Below the pieces are notes generated by a model. It saw nothing but the letters and a program-made list of their open reading frames with translations, was not told the DNA's origin and did no database searches. DNA of 64,000 bases from UBA6054 sp963975575 (GTDB lineage Bacteria; Planctomycetota; Phycisphaerae; Phycisphaerales; UBA1924), in the NCBI GenBank assembly GCA_963975575.1, contig CAXBHL010000005.1:144869-208868 (forward strand), read 5' to 3'. Every line of letters begins with the position of its first letter. Positions within the stretch are counted from its first letter, which is position 1. A program made the translations under genes and the position numbers. Positions 17,372 to 26,632 of the stretch are shown piece by piece.

Positions 17372-17995
17372 TCAGCCGCGGCGGGCCCGGCGGTACCCCC
17401 GGACGCCCGCGAGCGTGCCCATCATGCCGAGTCCGGCCCAGACGGCCGGCGGCAGAGGCACGACCGCGACGGGGTTGTTCAGCAGCTTTTCGCTCTCGCC
17501 GTTGGTCCACGCCTGGTAGTGCAGGGCGAAATCGATCTCGTCGGCGTTGATCGCCGCGATGAGGTTGTCGAGGTTGAACGAGCCGTCGTGGGAGAACGTC
17601 AGGGTGAGGAACTCGCCCGAGTGGATCCCGTTGGCGGCCCCGCCGTCCTTGGTGACCTCGATGAACGACGTTCCCCACGCCGTGCCGCCCGGACCGTTCC
17701 AGGCGCCGTTGCTGAGTTTGAAGTCAACGCCCGGGCCGGGCCCAAAGGCGACCGAACCCGCATCGACGCCGCTGAGGGCGGCGTGCGTTTCCATGTAGAA
17801 CACGCCGATGTACCCCTGCGAGCTGCTATTCTGGATCGTGATCGAGAACGAGCTCCCGGTGGACGCGAGCGTCGCCGAGGTGGAGATCCCGGCGGTGTTC
17901 CCGGAGTTGTTGGTGTAGGCCGTGAAGTCGACGGTCGCGGCGGAGGCTGTCCCGGCCGCGGTTGCGATCAATCCGAATGCGAAGTTGCGGTTCAT
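17372..17995 (-). CDS. Exported protein with VPLP-type sorting signal, paralogue 2
   Basis: The 207-residue product has a signal peptide (MNRNFAFGLIATAAGTASAA). The beta-rich body contains SSFSITIQNSSSQGYIGVFYMETHAALSG, GEFLTLTFSHDGSFNLDNL and NADEIDFALHYQAW, matching block for block the genes on either side. The C terminus is VVPLPPAVWAGLGMMGTLAGVRGYRRARRG, a VPLP signal with helix and basic tail. An AGAG-rich leader precedes the ATG, and a promoter with TTGCAC and TATATT lies about 50 bases upstream. With its own terminator it is likely a single-gene unit. Function unknown. Confidence 0.82.
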   Translation of the reverse strand: MNRNFAFGLIATAAGTASAATVDFTAYTNNSGNTAGISTSATLASTGSSFSITIQNSSSQGYIGVFYMETHAALSGVDAGSVAFGPGPGVDFKLSNGAWNGPGGTAWGTSFIEVTKDGGAANGIHSGEFLTLTFSHDGSFNLDNLIAAINADEIDFALHYQAWTNGESEKLLNNPVAVVPLPPAVWAGLGMMGTLAGVRGYRRARRG

Positions 17996-18044
17996 GTCAT
18001 CTCTCTCTTTCAGTCTGGGCTCATTGAACGGAACTACCCAGTAC

Positions 18045-18072
18045 AATATACACCTGAACAGGGTGAGTGCAA
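18045..18072 (-). promoter_or_regulatory. Promoter of the 17372-17995 gene
   Basis: On the minus strand TTGCAC (18067-18072) and TATATT (18045-18050) are separated by 16 bases, about 50 bases upstream of the ATG. This AT-rich patch stands out in GC-rich surroundings. The rest of 18073-18361 holds only the terminator of the next gene. Confidence 0.45.
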
Positions 18073-18203
18073 GGGGATTTGACCAGTGGGCTCGAAAGGC
18101 TTTTCTGGAGCGATTGGGGGTCCGTCGTTCGTTCCCGCTTGCATCGCCCGGCGATCCTTCGCAGGGGCCCAGGACCCGGATCAGGCAATCTGTGGATGAT
18201 GCG

Positions 18204-18228
18204 AGAAAGCCCGGCGAGTTCGCCGGGC
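18204..18228 (-). terminator. Terminator of the 18362-19009 gene
   Basis: Eight-pair stem GCCCGGCG-AGTT-CGCCGGGC, followed on the minus strand by TTTCTC. It lies about 130 bases beyond the stop codon. Confidence 0.55.
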
Positions 18229-18361
18229 CTGAGTAGTTCAGCCCAGTCAGATGTGTTCGACACATCGCTCGGCAGCGGGTTGCAACTTCTCAGCGGCTCG
18301 GGGACGGCCCGGCCGGGCGTCCAACACCGGTCAAGTGACGAGGCGAGGAGCCACGAGGCTT

Positions 18362-19009
18362 CTACGCGCGTCGCGGGGCCCGGCGAGCGAGGCGCACGCC
18401 GAGCAGCGATGCCAGGATGCCAGATGCGGCCCAGGCACCCGTCGGCAGTGGCACCACGGCGGTCGACGACGACAGCCACTCGCTCGCACCGCCCTGCCAA
18501 CTCTGGAAGTGGATCACGAGCCGGATGTCGTTGCTGCTGATCGCGCCCTCGAGCGCCGAGAGCGAGAACGAACCATCGTGCGAGAACGTCACTTTGACCC
18601 ACTCGCCGTTGTGCACGCCGTTGGTCGAAACGGGGCTGTCTGAGTCCATCGAGAAGAAGTTGCCGCCCCACGCCCCGCCCCCGGCGTTGTGCACATTGTT
18701 CGGGCTCGGTGGTGCGGCCCCGGGCGAGAACGAGACGCCCGACCCGTTCGTGATGACCGGCGAGTTCAGGGACGACAGAGCGGCGCCCGTCTCCAGGTAA
18801 AAGTCGGTGATCGCACCCTGGCTCGAACCGTTGTTGAGTTCGATCGTGAACGACGTCGCGTCCGCGCTGAGCACGGCCGACGTGACGATCGACCCCGACG
18901 TGCCCGAGTTGTTGGAGTACGCGGCAAACCCCACTGCCCCAGCCTGGGCACCCGACGCCATTGCGAACACCGTGCCCGCGGCGAAGAGCTTTGCCCCCGT
19001 GCGTGTCAT
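18362..19009 (-). CDS. Exported protein with VPLP-type sorting signal, paralogue 3
   Basis: The 215-residue product from MTRTGAKLFAAGTVFAMASGAQA (signal peptide) has the same body as its two neighbours: YSNNSGTSGSI, TSFTIELNNGSSQGAITDFYLETGAALSS, GEWVKVTFSHDGSFSLSAL and SNDIRLVIHFQSW. The C terminus VVPLPTGAWAASGILASLLGVRLARRAPRRA is a VPLP signal with helix and arginine tail. GGGAGG before the ATG fixes the start; an in-frame ATG 12 codons upstream has none. Paralogue 2 is its closest relative by shared NSSSQG/NGSSQG and FYxETxAALS blocks. Function unknown. Confidence 0.82.
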   Translation of the reverse strand: MTRTGAKLFAAGTVFAMASGAQAGAVGFAAYSNNSGTSGSIVTSAVLSADATSFTIELNNGSSQGAITDFYLETGAALSSLNSPVITNGSGVSFSPGAAPPSPNNVHNAGGGAWGGNFFSMDSDSPVSTNGVHNGEWVKVTFSHDGSFSLSALEGAISSNDIRLVIHFQSWQGGASEWLSSSTAVVPLPTGAWAASGILASLLGVRLARRAPRRA

Positions 19010-19082
19010 GTTCCCTCCCGTCTGCCGGAAATGTCTCCGGACCATCGGGCAGTGTGAATCAACCGCGGTGTGATTTCAAGTG

Positions 19083-19105
19083 AAAAAGCAGACAAAACTA
19101 TCTGC
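19083..19105 (-). terminator. Terminator of cinA
   Basis: On the minus strand GCAGA-N8-TCTGC is followed by TTTTT, 15 bases after the cinA stop. The stem is short, but the T-run is clear. Confidence 0.55.
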
Positions 19106-19119
19106 ATTCTGTTTGCCGA

Positions 19120-20409
19120 TCAGGCCCCGTCCGTCTGACCGAGCAAAGCCTGATTCTCGCCGCTCAACGCGATCCGGAGCATCCCGAGGGCGGTGACGGC
19201 CGACCACTGCCGGACCCAGTCACGCCCCCCCCTGAACTGGAAACGCCGCGCATCATCGGAGCCCTTTGAGGCCCGGGCGATCCAGACCGTGCCGACGGGT
19301 TTGTCGTCGCTGCCCCCGCCGGGCCCGGCGATCCCGGTGATCGCCAGCGCGTGGTCGGCGCCGGTGCGTTCGAGCCCGCCTTGGGCCATGGCCAGCGCGA
19401 CCTCCCGGGATACCGCCCCGCGTTGTCGGATGAGATCGGCATCGACGCCGGCCAGCCGGGATTTCAGCGCGTTCGAATACGTCAGCAGCCCGCCGGCGAA
19501 CACGTCTGACGAGCCGGGGAGGCGGGTGATCATCTCTCCCACCAGCCCGCCCGTGCAGGATTCGACCGTGGCCACGGTCTGACCCCGTTCGCGGAGCAGC
19601 CCGGTGACGACGCGGACGAGCACGAGACCGTCGTCCTCGGCGTCGTTGTCGGTCAGCACGGCGGGGCCCAGCCTCGCGCGGATCCGGGCGACGGTCTCGT
19701 CGATCAGCGCGTCCAACTCGCCCGGATGTCCGGTCGCTCGCACGCGGCAGGTGACGATGCCGCCGGAGGCGGTGGTTCCCACGACGGGGTTGCGGCTCCG
19801 GTCCATCAGTTCGCCCAGTTGTTCGGCGACGGCGGATTCGCCCAGGCCGAACGTGGGCACCGCGCGGATCCGCACGGCCGATTCCGGGTCGAGCGCGAAC
19901 GCGGGGAGGACCTCCGCGATGAACATCGGCTCCATCTCCCTCGGCGGGCCCGGCAGGCAGAAGACCCGCGTCGGGCCGATCGCCGCCGCGAGCCCCGGGG
20001 CCGTGCCGTTGGGGTTGGCCAGGCACCGGGCGGACGCCGGGCGCAGGGCCTGGACGCGGTTGGGCGCTGGCATCGCCCGGCCCCGCCCCTCGTACCACGC
20101 TTGCAGATCCCGCATCGCCATCGCGTCCTCGACGAGCGGCTCGCCGAGGACGTCGGCCAGGGCCTGCCGGGTCAGATCGTCGAGGGTCGGGCCGAGGCCG
20201 CCGGTGATGACGAGGACGTCGCACGCGTCGGCGAGCTCTCGGATGGCCCGGGCGATCCCAGGCCGGTCGTCGCCGAGGGTGCGATGCTCGCCGACCCGCA
20301 CGCCGACGCTGCCGGCGCGGGCGGAGATCCACGCGGAGTTGGTGTCCACGCGTTCGCCGGCGGTCAGCTCGTCGCCGATGGACAGGATGGTCAGGGTGGG
20401 GTTGGGCAT
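19120..20409 (-). CDS. cinA: CinA family nicotinamide-nucleotide amidase / competence-damage protein
   Basis: The 429-residue protein has an N-terminal molybdopterin-binding-like domain (about 1-170: ILSIGDELTAGERVDTNSAW, VLVITGGLGPTLDDLTRQ, FCLPGPPREMEPMF). The C-terminal CinA amidohydrolase domain (about 265-420) contains TVATVESCTGGLVGEMIT, FAGGLLTYSNALKSRL and ALAITGIAGPGGGSDDKPVGTVW. The C-terminal domain deamidates nicotinamide mononucleotide in NAD recycling; the N-terminal part is an ADP-ribose-type pyrophosphatase in full-length members. Length and order are standard. A T-rich terminator follows. Its start is 112 bases after the hmgA-like stop. Confidence 0.93.
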   Translation of the reverse strand: MPNPTLTILSIGDELTAGERVDTNSAWISARAGSVGVRVGEHRTLGDDRPGIARAIRELADACDVLVITGGLGPTLDDLTRQALADVLGEPLVEDAMAMRDLQAWYEGRGRAMPAPNRVQALRPASARCLANPNGTAPGLAAAIGPTRVFCLPGPPREMEPMFIAEVLPAFALDPESAVRIRAVPTFGLGESAVAEQLGELMDRSRNPVVGTTASGGIVTCRVRATGHPGELDALIDETVARIRARLGPAVLTDNDAEDDGLVLVRVVTGLLRERGQTVATVESCTGGLVGEMITRLPGSSDVFAGGLLTYSNALKSRLAGVDADLIRQRGAVSREVALAMAQGGLERTGADHALAITGIAGPGGGSDDKPVGTVWIARASKGSDDARRFQFRGGRDWVRQWSAVTALGMLRIALSGENQALLGQTDGA

Positions 20410-20466
20410 GGTCTCAATGATTCGGCGGCCGACCCGCCGGCGATGCCGGATCGGACCCGCCCGACG

Positions 20467-20490
20467 AAAACGCGGCCCGTGGGGCCGCGT
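20467..20490 (-). terminator. Terminator of the homogentisate dioxygenase-like gene
   Basis: Nine-pair stem ACGCGGCCC-GTG-GGGCCGCGT, followed on the minus strand by TTTCG, about 30 bases after the stop. Confidence 0.6.
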
Positions 20491-20521
20491 GCGGTGGTGG
20501 TGGGGGCGGGCGGGGCCGTCG

Positions 20522-21814
20522 TCAGTCCCAGGTGTTGACGACGGGCGCTTCCTGCTCCTGCTTGGACGGACGCTTCTCCCCCGGCGCGTGGTGGTCGGCG
20601 CGCCACGACTCCGGGTACTGGGGATCGTCCATGTCGAGGGCGGCCTTGGTGGGGAACATCGGGCGGAAGGTGTCGCACATCACGGCCAGCTCGTCGGTGA
20701 AGGTCTTGCCCAGCGACGCCTCGACGGTGCCGGGGTGCGGGCCGTGGGGGATGCCCTGCGGGTGGACGGAGATGGAGCCGGAGGTGATGCCGCGCCGGGC
20801 CTTGTAGTTGCCCTCGACGTAATAGAGGATCTCGTCGGAGTCGATGTTGGAGTGGTTGTACGGGACCGGGATGGCCTCGGGGTGGAAGTCGAGCATCCGC
20901 GGGCAGAACGAGCAGATGACGAAGTTGTGGGCCTCGAAGGTCTGATGGATCGGCGGGGGCATGTGCAGCTTGCCGACGATGGGCGCGAAGTCGTCGATGT
21001 TGAAGATGTACGGGTAGTAGCAGCCGTCCCAGCCCACGACGTCGAGCGGGTGATACGGGTAAACGTACGAGTGGACGCGGTCGCGGGCCTTGATGCGGAC
21101 TTCGAAATCGCCCTCTTCGTCGAAGGTCAGCGGCGCCTCGGGCAGTTTGAGATCCCGCTCGCAGTACGGCGCGTGCTCGAGGAACTGGCTGGTCTGCTTG
21201 GAGAGGTAGCGTGGGGGCGGGCCAATGTGGCTGGCGTTGCAGGTCTCGAACGAGACGAACTTGCCGTACGGCATCTCGCTCTTGGGATAGCCGCCGAAGG
21301 CCTCGCGGTCGGAGCCGTCGTCGGGGCGTTCATCGAACCTGATGGTGTAGATCGTGCCCTTGGGGATGATCAGGTAGTCCTTGTGCCCGAACGTGAGCGT
21401 GCCGAACATCGTGTGGCACACGCCCGAGCCGTAGTGGAAGAACAGGCACTCGTCTCCCTGGCCGTTCTTGAAGTGGTAGTCCATCGGCTCGGCGGGATTG
21501 CAGACGGCCATCTCGACATCGGCGTTACCGAAGAGCACGGTGCGCCCGGTCACGGGGTCGCCGTGGGGCTTGACGTGCTGCGTCTTGGTGTGACGCATCC
21601 GCATCACGTCCTGCTCGACGTACTCGGGCTTGGTCGAGTACATGGTCTTCCAGCCGGAGACCTGGGTCGGCGGGTGGATGTGGTACAGCGTGGAGGTCGG
21701 CCCGACGAACCCCTCGGTGCCGAAGAGTTCTTCGGAATAGAGGGCGCCGTCCGGACGGCGGAACTGGACGTGGCGTTTGGCGGGCAGGTTGCCCAGCTTG
21801 GTGTAGTACGGCAT
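20522..21814 (-). CDS. hmgA: Homogentisate 1,2-dioxygenase family protein
   Basis: The 430-residue cupin-fold enzyme belongs to the family that opens the ring of homogentisate (tyrosine and phenylalanine catabolism) with Fe(II). Family traits are TLYHIHPPTQVSGW, YHFKNGQGDECLFFHYGSGVCHTMFG, the central VVGWDGCYYPYIFNIDDFAP and GSISVHPQGIPHGPHPGTVEAS with iron-ligand His residues. The size fits. No other tyrosine-degradation gene is adjacent, so substrate assignment rests on the family only; planctomycete homologues form a separate branch. GAGGAG precedes the ATG. Confidence 0.82.
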   Translation of the reverse strand: MPYYTKLGNLPAKRHVQFRRPDGALYSEELFGTEGFVGPTSTLYHIHPPTQVSGWKTMYSTKPEYVEQDVMRMRHTKTQHVKPHGDPVTGRTVLFGNADVEMAVCNPAEPMDYHFKNGQGDECLFFHYGSGVCHTMFGTLTFGHKDYLIIPKGTIYTIRFDERPDDGSDREAFGGYPKSEMPYGKFVSFETCNASHIGPPPRYLSKQTSQFLEHAPYCERDLKLPEAPLTFDEEGDFEVRIKARDRVHSYVYPYHPLDVVGWDGCYYPYIFNIDDFAPIVGKLHMPPPIHQTFEAHNFVICSFCPRMLDFHPEAIPVPYNHSNIDSDEILYYVEGNYKARRGITSGSISVHPQGIPHGPHPGTVEASLGKTFTDELAVMCDTFRPMFPTKAALDMDDPQYPESWRADHHAPGEKRPSKQEQEAPVVNTWD

Positions 21815-22189
21815 CGCTCCGGCCTCGGTCTTCTCCTCGCCGGGAGCGGCAGGGAGCCGGGCCGGCGGGAGAGGGCGTGGAGTCGGCCGGGCGGGGGGCC
21901 TTCCCTCGGGCCCGCTTCGGGTGACCGACCAGGGACCGGCCGACAGGGAGGATTGTAGAGCCCGCGCCGACGCCCGGGTTGCGGGCTCGACGGGGCGTTC
22001 GGACCCGCCTGCCGAGCCCCCCAGGCGTTCGTTGGACGGAACCAGCCCGGGCGGCCGAGATAGCGGTGACGCATCGTCTCGCCGGTTTCGGGCGTATCAT
22101 CGTCCCACGCGAGGGCCCGTCCCGGCGCGTCCCCAGATTGTCCCTTCACGGCCGACCCCCGAGGGCCCGCCGTTCCATCCCGAGCCGCT
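21815..22189. other. Divergent intergenic region
   Basis: This 375-base region separates the hmgA-like gene from the pseudokinase gene. A TACAAT lies on the minus strand at 21952-21957, without a convincing -35 at the right distance. A TATCAT lies on the plus strand near 22094. No gene, repeat or riboswitch was recognised. Confidence 0.4.
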
Positions 22190-23008
22190 GTGAACCGATT
22201 TGGACCCTTCAGACTGATCCACCCGCTCGGGGCCCTGATGGGCTGGGAGCGATTCATCGCGTTGCACGAGCGGGCCGACACCGACCACCTCGTCTACCGC
22301 CACCCGGCGGTGCACGACGCGTCCGAACGCCGTCGCCTGCTGGCCTCCATCGAGCCGATGGCGGGGATCACCCACCCGCACCTGCTTGAGGTCTCCGCGT
22401 ACAGCTTCGACGAGCAGGACCGGCTCTGCCTGGTCACGCCCTACACCGGCAATCAGGAGGGGCTTGTGACCCTGTCCGATCTGGTCGAGCGGCGGAGCGG
22501 ACGCCTGGAAGCCCCCGAAGTGGCCCGCTGCGTCGAGCACCTGCTGGAAGCCGTATCCGCGGCCCGGGGTGCCGGCCTGACCGGCGGACCCATCGAACCC
22601 GAACGCGTCCAGGTGGACCGGCGGGGCTCGGTCCGGATCGAACTCTACGGGCTCCCCGGGGCCGACCGCATCAATCGCGGCTTCTGCACCGCGGCGGACG
22701 AGGTCCGGGCGATCGCGGCCATGGCCGCGTGGTTGCTCACCGGCCTGCGTCAGGACGTCGCCCCTTCGGGCATCGCCCGCATCGCCGGTCGCGGCGCCAA
22801 GGCGTGGGAGCCGTGGCTCGATGCGGCGCTGGACCCGATGGAAGGCTTCGAGTCGCCGGAAGAAGCGTTGGCCGCGTTGCCCAACCGGGCCGCCCCGGAT
22901 CGCGTCGGCGTCCCGCCCGTGGTGGTGGTACCGACGGCAACGGCCCGATTCACCGGGGTGCTGCGTCGGTTCCGCAGGGCGCACGGCGAGGCATCCCGCC
23001 AAGACTGA
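22190..23008 (+). CDS. Ser/Thr pseudokinase-like protein
   Basis: The 272-residue protein, GTG start, follows the order of a protein kinase fold. FGPFRLIHPLG resembles strand 1, ITHPHLLEVSAYSFDEQDRLCLVTPY the middle strands and hinge, and LSDLVERRSGRLEAPEVARCVEHLLEAV helices D and E. The catalytic region reads LTGGPIEPERVQVDRRGSVRIELYG where active kinases have HRDxKPxN and DFG. All catalytic residues are therefore replaced, and no VAxK lysine is evident. It is probably a non-catalytic scaffold or regulator. It stands alone between divergent hmgA and a convergent HEAT-repeat gene. The kinase relationship is inferred from motif order. Confidence 0.6.
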   Translation: MNRFGPFRLIHPLGALMGWERFIALHERADTDHLVYRHPAVHDASERRRLLASIEPMAGITHPHLLEVSAYSFDEQDRLCLVTPYTGNQEGLVTLSDLVERRSGRLEAPEVARCVEHLLEAVSAARGAGLTGGPIEPERVQVDRRGSVRIELYGLPGADRINRGFCTAADEVRAIAAMAAWLLTGLRQDVAPSGIARIAGRGAKAWEPWLDAALDPMEGFESPEEALAALPNRAAPDRVGVPPVVVVPTATARFTGVLRRFRRAHGEASRQD

Positions 23009-23060
23009 CGGCGATCGGATTTGTCAGAGTTTCAACCGTGCCACCCGCAGCGGACCGGGC

Positions 23061-25052
23061 TTAGCCCGCGTCGGTGTCGTCGGGCTGCGTCGCGAGTTCC
23101 GATGATGAATCGTCCCCTGGCTCCGGTGCCGGCCGGGCCGGACCGAGCCCGAGTTCGGCACGCAGTTCCGGCGTCACGGCTCCCGCGAACTTCTTGGCGA
23201 TCGCGTCGGCCACCGGGCGCCGCAGGTCGGACGTCTCCGGGAGCCGGCGCCACGCGCCCACCCAGTCATCAAGCGTCAGATTCGCCAGCGACCCGGCACC
23301 CTCGACATCGCCCGCGGCGATGGTGGCGTTGAGCACCAGACGCGCGCGGGTCCGGGACTGGGATTCCCCGAGCACGGAGGGGTCGATGCTTCGCAGGAGC
23401 GTCAGGGCGTCGGCGGGGCGCCCGAGGCTCAGGCGTGTTTCGGCCAGGAGCAGCAGGCCGTCGAGCACGCCAGGGGTCCGATCGCGGTCCGGCTCGGCCA
23501 AACGGGCGAGCACCCGCTCGCGGAGTTGGTCGGGCAACCCCGCCTGGGTCGCGGCCTTCGCGAGGTCGTCGGCTCGCAAACGCGACGCCAGATCGACGAT
23601 CGCGGCATCGCGGACCGCCGGATCGATGGCCGGCAGGCCGGCGAGTTGGCGGAGGCCGTCCGCGGTGGGCATGTGGCCGCTGATCGCCCGCGCGGCGGGT
23701 GTGAACAGGCGCGGCTCGCTTCCCGCGGCCTCGATCAATCGGGCCGCCCCGGCGGGCGACTCCGCCAGCGCCCCGGCGGCGGCGTTGCGCAGCGGGTCTT
23801 CTTCGGAATCGAGCAGGGCCGCGACCCGAGCGAGGTCGCTCGCGTCCCCGAGCCGCACGAGCAGTTTGAGGGCCGGCTCGCCGCCGCGGGCCGTGTCCCG
23901 CCCGCGGAGCGCCGCGAGCACACGGTCCCGCAAGGCCGGATCGCCGAGCAGGTCGGCCTGTGCCAGAGACCAGAGCGCGGTGGCCACCGCTCCGAATGGG
24001 GCGTCCTCGCGTTCGAGCCAGTCCGCGGTGGGCACGATCGCCGCCTCGTTGGGCCAACGGGCGATGCCGAGCAGCATGGGCTCCGCGGCAGCAGGGACGG
24101 TCTCGGTCTGCAGGGCCCGTGTCAGGTTGATCATGGCGTCCGGAGGCACCAGCCGGGTCACGAGCGTGGCTGCGCGGGCCCGCGTCGCGGCGTCCGGGTG
24201 GCTCAGCCGGGCGGTGGCCGCCGCGGCGACTTCCGGCCCGAGCTGGGTCCTGGCGGACAGGTCCCGGCCGGCCAGTTCGAATCCCAGATCGCGCAGGGAG
24301 GCCCGATCGTCGCGGATCAGTTCGGCCAGCAGGGTGGTCCGTCCCGCGGCGTCGAGCTCGACGTGCAGCCGGCGGTACAGCGCCACGACCTCGTCCCCGA
24401 GGGCCCGCTGGCGGTCTGTCAGCGTGCGGGCTTTGGCGGCCAGCCGCGTCGTGATGGCGCTCGTCCATGCGCGGTCCGACCACGCGGCGGCCTGCGAGCC
24501 CCACGCTTTCCACTCCTCGTTGGTCCAGCCCTCGCCGAGGCCGGTCATGTCGCGCAGCGCCTGCCGGGCCGCCTGCGACAGGCCGGGGGTGTCGTCATCG
24601 AGCAGGGTGATCAGGCGGGTGGCCGCGTCGCGGCTGCCGAACCGAGGGAGCAGGCGAACGGCCAGCAGACGGGTGGAGACCGGGAACTCGGACGTGGTGG
24701 TCGTCGAAACCGGTCGCCAGATCAGGACCGGCAGACGCTCCAGGTCGGCCAGGCCGGTCAGAACCGCCTCGGCGGTGTCCGGGCTGCGGAGCAGGCGGAT
24801 CAGCTCGGCTTCGCCGGCGGCGGGATCGGCCCGGAAGGCGCTCAACGCCCGCTCGGTCGCGGTCTGGGCGTTGTCGGTGTCGGTCGGACCGGAAACCGGG
24901 GGGGTCGGGTCGGCGGCGGCTGGCTGGGGAATTCCGGAGGCGGGGGGGGTGGGCACGGCGGAGGCGATCGCCAGGGCCAGGATTGTCGGACCAAGCGGCC
25001 CGTTTGACCGAAAGACTTTCCGTCGGGATTGGGCTCGTCTCATTGCGTGCAT
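23061..25052 (-). CDS. Exported HEAT-repeat protein
   Basis: The 663-residue product has a basic N terminus and a hydrophobic signal or anchor (LGPTILALAIASAVPTPPASG), then a Pro/Thr-rich linker. From about residue 70 it is a long array of helical pairs of HEAT type, such as LLAVRLLPRFGSRDAATRLITLLDDDTPGLSQAARQALRDM and ARVAALLDSEEDPLRNAAAGALAE. The C-terminal quarter is more TPR-like (ADALTLLRSIDP), and the tail is acidic. No catalytic domain is visible. A scaffold function in the periplasm or at the membrane is likely. An in-frame ATG at 25043 is an equally good start, as neither has a clear ribosome-binding site. Confidence 0.75.
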   Translation of the reverse strand: MHAMRRAQSRRKVFRSNGPLGPTILALAIASAVPTPPASGIPQPAAADPTPPVSGPTDTDNAQTATERALSAFRADPAAGEAELIRLLRSPDTAEAVLTGLADLERLPVLIWRPVSTTTTSEFPVSTRLLAVRLLPRFGSRDAATRLITLLDDDTPGLSQAARQALRDMTGLGEGWTNEEWKAWGSQAAAWSDRAWTSAITTRLAAKARTLTDRQRALGDEVVALYRRLHVELDAAGRTTLLAELIRDDRASLRDLGFELAGRDLSARTQLGPEVAAAATARLSHPDAATRARAATLVTRLVPPDAMINLTRALQTETVPAAAEPMLLGIARWPNEAAIVPTADWLEREDAPFGAVATALWSLAQADLLGDPALRDRVLAALRGRDTARGGEPALKLLVRLGDASDLARVAALLDSEEDPLRNAAAGALAESPAGAARLIEAAGSEPRLFTPAARAISGHMPTADGLRQLAGLPAIDPAVRDAAIVDLASRLRADDLAKAATQAGLPDQLRERVLARLAEPDRDRTPGVLDGLLLLAETRLSLGRPADALTLLRSIDPSVLGESQSRTRARLVLNATIAAGDVEGAGSLANLTLDDWVGAWRRLPETSDLRRPVADAIAKKFAGAVTPELRAELGLGPARPAPEPGDDSSSELATQPDDTDAG

Positions 25053-25121
25053 GCTGCGGGCCGGTTAGGATCGGTCTGTGTGGCGGATGAACTGGGGGCG
25101 GAGTCCCCGTGGTGGTGCGGC

Positions 25122-26543
25122 ATGAATGACTGGATGGACGCAGAACATCATGTCGAGCGCGCCCACGAACTGTACGATGCCGGTCGCTGGGATGAGGCGG
25201 AAACCGAGCTCCGTCGCGCTCTTTTTCTGAATCCCTACCAGGCCGAGTGGCATTTCAACCTCGGATTGACCCTCGAGGCCGCCGGACGCCACGCGGACGC
25301 GGCCTCGGCCTTCGAACGCTGCTTCGAGCTGCATTCGGCCGATTCCGACCGCGACGCCAACAGCGCCCTGCTGGTCGGGGTCAACCTGCTGCGGGCCGGG
25401 CAGTACGAGGCCTCCCTCCGCTGGCTCGACCGGGCCGGCGAGATCGAGCCCATGAGCGTGGCCCCGTTCGTCCACCGGGTCGAGGCCCTGGCCGAACTCG
25501 GGCGGAACGACGAGGCGGAAGAGGCCTTCTACCTCGGCCAGCAGATCGATCCCGAGCACGCCGAGCTCTACGCGTCCATGGCCACCGTGCTGTCCGCCCG
25601 GGGCGACCACGAGCGGTCGGTCTGGTGCCTGCGCGAGGCCGCCAGGCTCGACCCGGATCTGCCCCGCGTCCGTGCCAGGTTGGCCCGTGCGTACGCCGAC
25701 TCCGGCCGATTGGAGCGGGCGCGGCAGTTGTACGTGCGCGAGCTGCGGGACGACCCCGGCGACGTGGACACGCTGTTGGACCTGGGCGAGCTGCTCATGG
25801 ACATGCACCGGCTGTCCGAGTCGGGCGAGAAGTTCCGGCGCGTGCTCGAAATCGAGCCGGACCACCCCGACGCCCACCACCTGCTGGGCGAGTTGGCCGA
25901 GCGCGAAGGCCGCACCGCGGACGCGCTGGTGCAGTACGACGTCGTGCTCCGGCTCGACCCTTCTTATCCCGGCGCTCGCAGGCGACTGGCCAAGGTGATG
26001 CTCGACCGCGGACGCGAGGAGGACCTGCCCCGCGTGCGGGACCTGCTGCGCCGTGAGTTCCGCGAGGCGTCCGCGGACGCGAAGGCGACCGCGTCGGAGT
26101 TCGAGGAGCTGGGCCGGCTGATGCTCGACAGCGGCGTGCCGGCCGATGCGATCAAGGCGTACCGGGAACTCCTGGTCCGTCAGCCGGGCAATCACCGCGG
26201 GCATCACGGGATGAGCGTGGCGCTGCTCGAGGTCGGCAGGACGACGGACGGCATCGACGAGGCCCGAAGAGCTTTAGCACTGCAGCCGCGGTTCGTGCCG
26301 GCGATGCACAACCTCGCGCTCGCCCACCTGCGTGAGCACCGCTGGGTGCGGGCCCGTTACTGGGTGCGCCAGGCCCTGCGGATCGAGCCGGACGACCCGG
26401 CGCTGCGCCGCTTGCGGCTCAAGCTGCGGCTGCATTCCGTGCTCGGGGTGAGCCTGGTGGGCACGACGTCCCTGCGTCGGATCACGCGCCGGATCGGCGC
26501 GATCGTCGGACGGCCCACTCGCCCCATGCGTTCTGCCCGCTGA
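25122..26543 (+). CDS. Tetratricopeptide-repeat protein
   Basis: The 473-residue product MNDWMDAEHHVERAHELYDAGRWDEAETELRRALFLNP has roughly twelve consecutive TPR units running to residue 430 (such as AEWHFNLGLTLEAAGRHADAASAFERCFEL and PRVRARLARAYADSGRLERARQLYVREL). A basic C-terminal tail has no repeats. No signal peptide or membrane segment is seen, so it is probably a cytosolic scaffold. The frame opens further upstream at 25029, but that overlaps the divergent HEAT gene; 25122 is the first plausible ATG before the repeat array. Function unknown. Confidence 0.78.
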   Translation: MNDWMDAEHHVERAHELYDAGRWDEAETELRRALFLNPYQAEWHFNLGLTLEAAGRHADAASAFERCFELHSADSDRDANSALLVGVNLLRAGQYEASLRWLDRAGEIEPMSVAPFVHRVEALAELGRNDEAEEAFYLGQQIDPEHAELYASMATVLSARGDHERSVWCLREAARLDPDLPRVRARLARAYADSGRLERARQLYVRELRDDPGDVDTLLDLGELLMDMHRLSESGEKFRRVLEIEPDHPDAHHLLGELAEREGRTADALVQYDVVLRLDPSYPGARRRLAKVMLDRGREEDLPRVRDLLRREFREASADAKATASEFEELGRLMLDSGVPADAIKAYRELLVRQPGNHRGHHGMSVALLEVGRTTDGIDEARRALALQPRFVPAMHNLALAHLREHRWVRARYWVRQALRIEPDDPALRRLRLKLRLHSVLGVSLVGTTSLRRITRRIGAIVGRPTRPMRSAR

Positions 26544-26632
26544 GCCTGCTGGCGCGTTCTGTTCCATGAGGGAAGCAACACAAGCCGATCCGGCCGGGTC
26601 GGTGCGTCGCCTCCGCGCGATCGCCGATCGGA

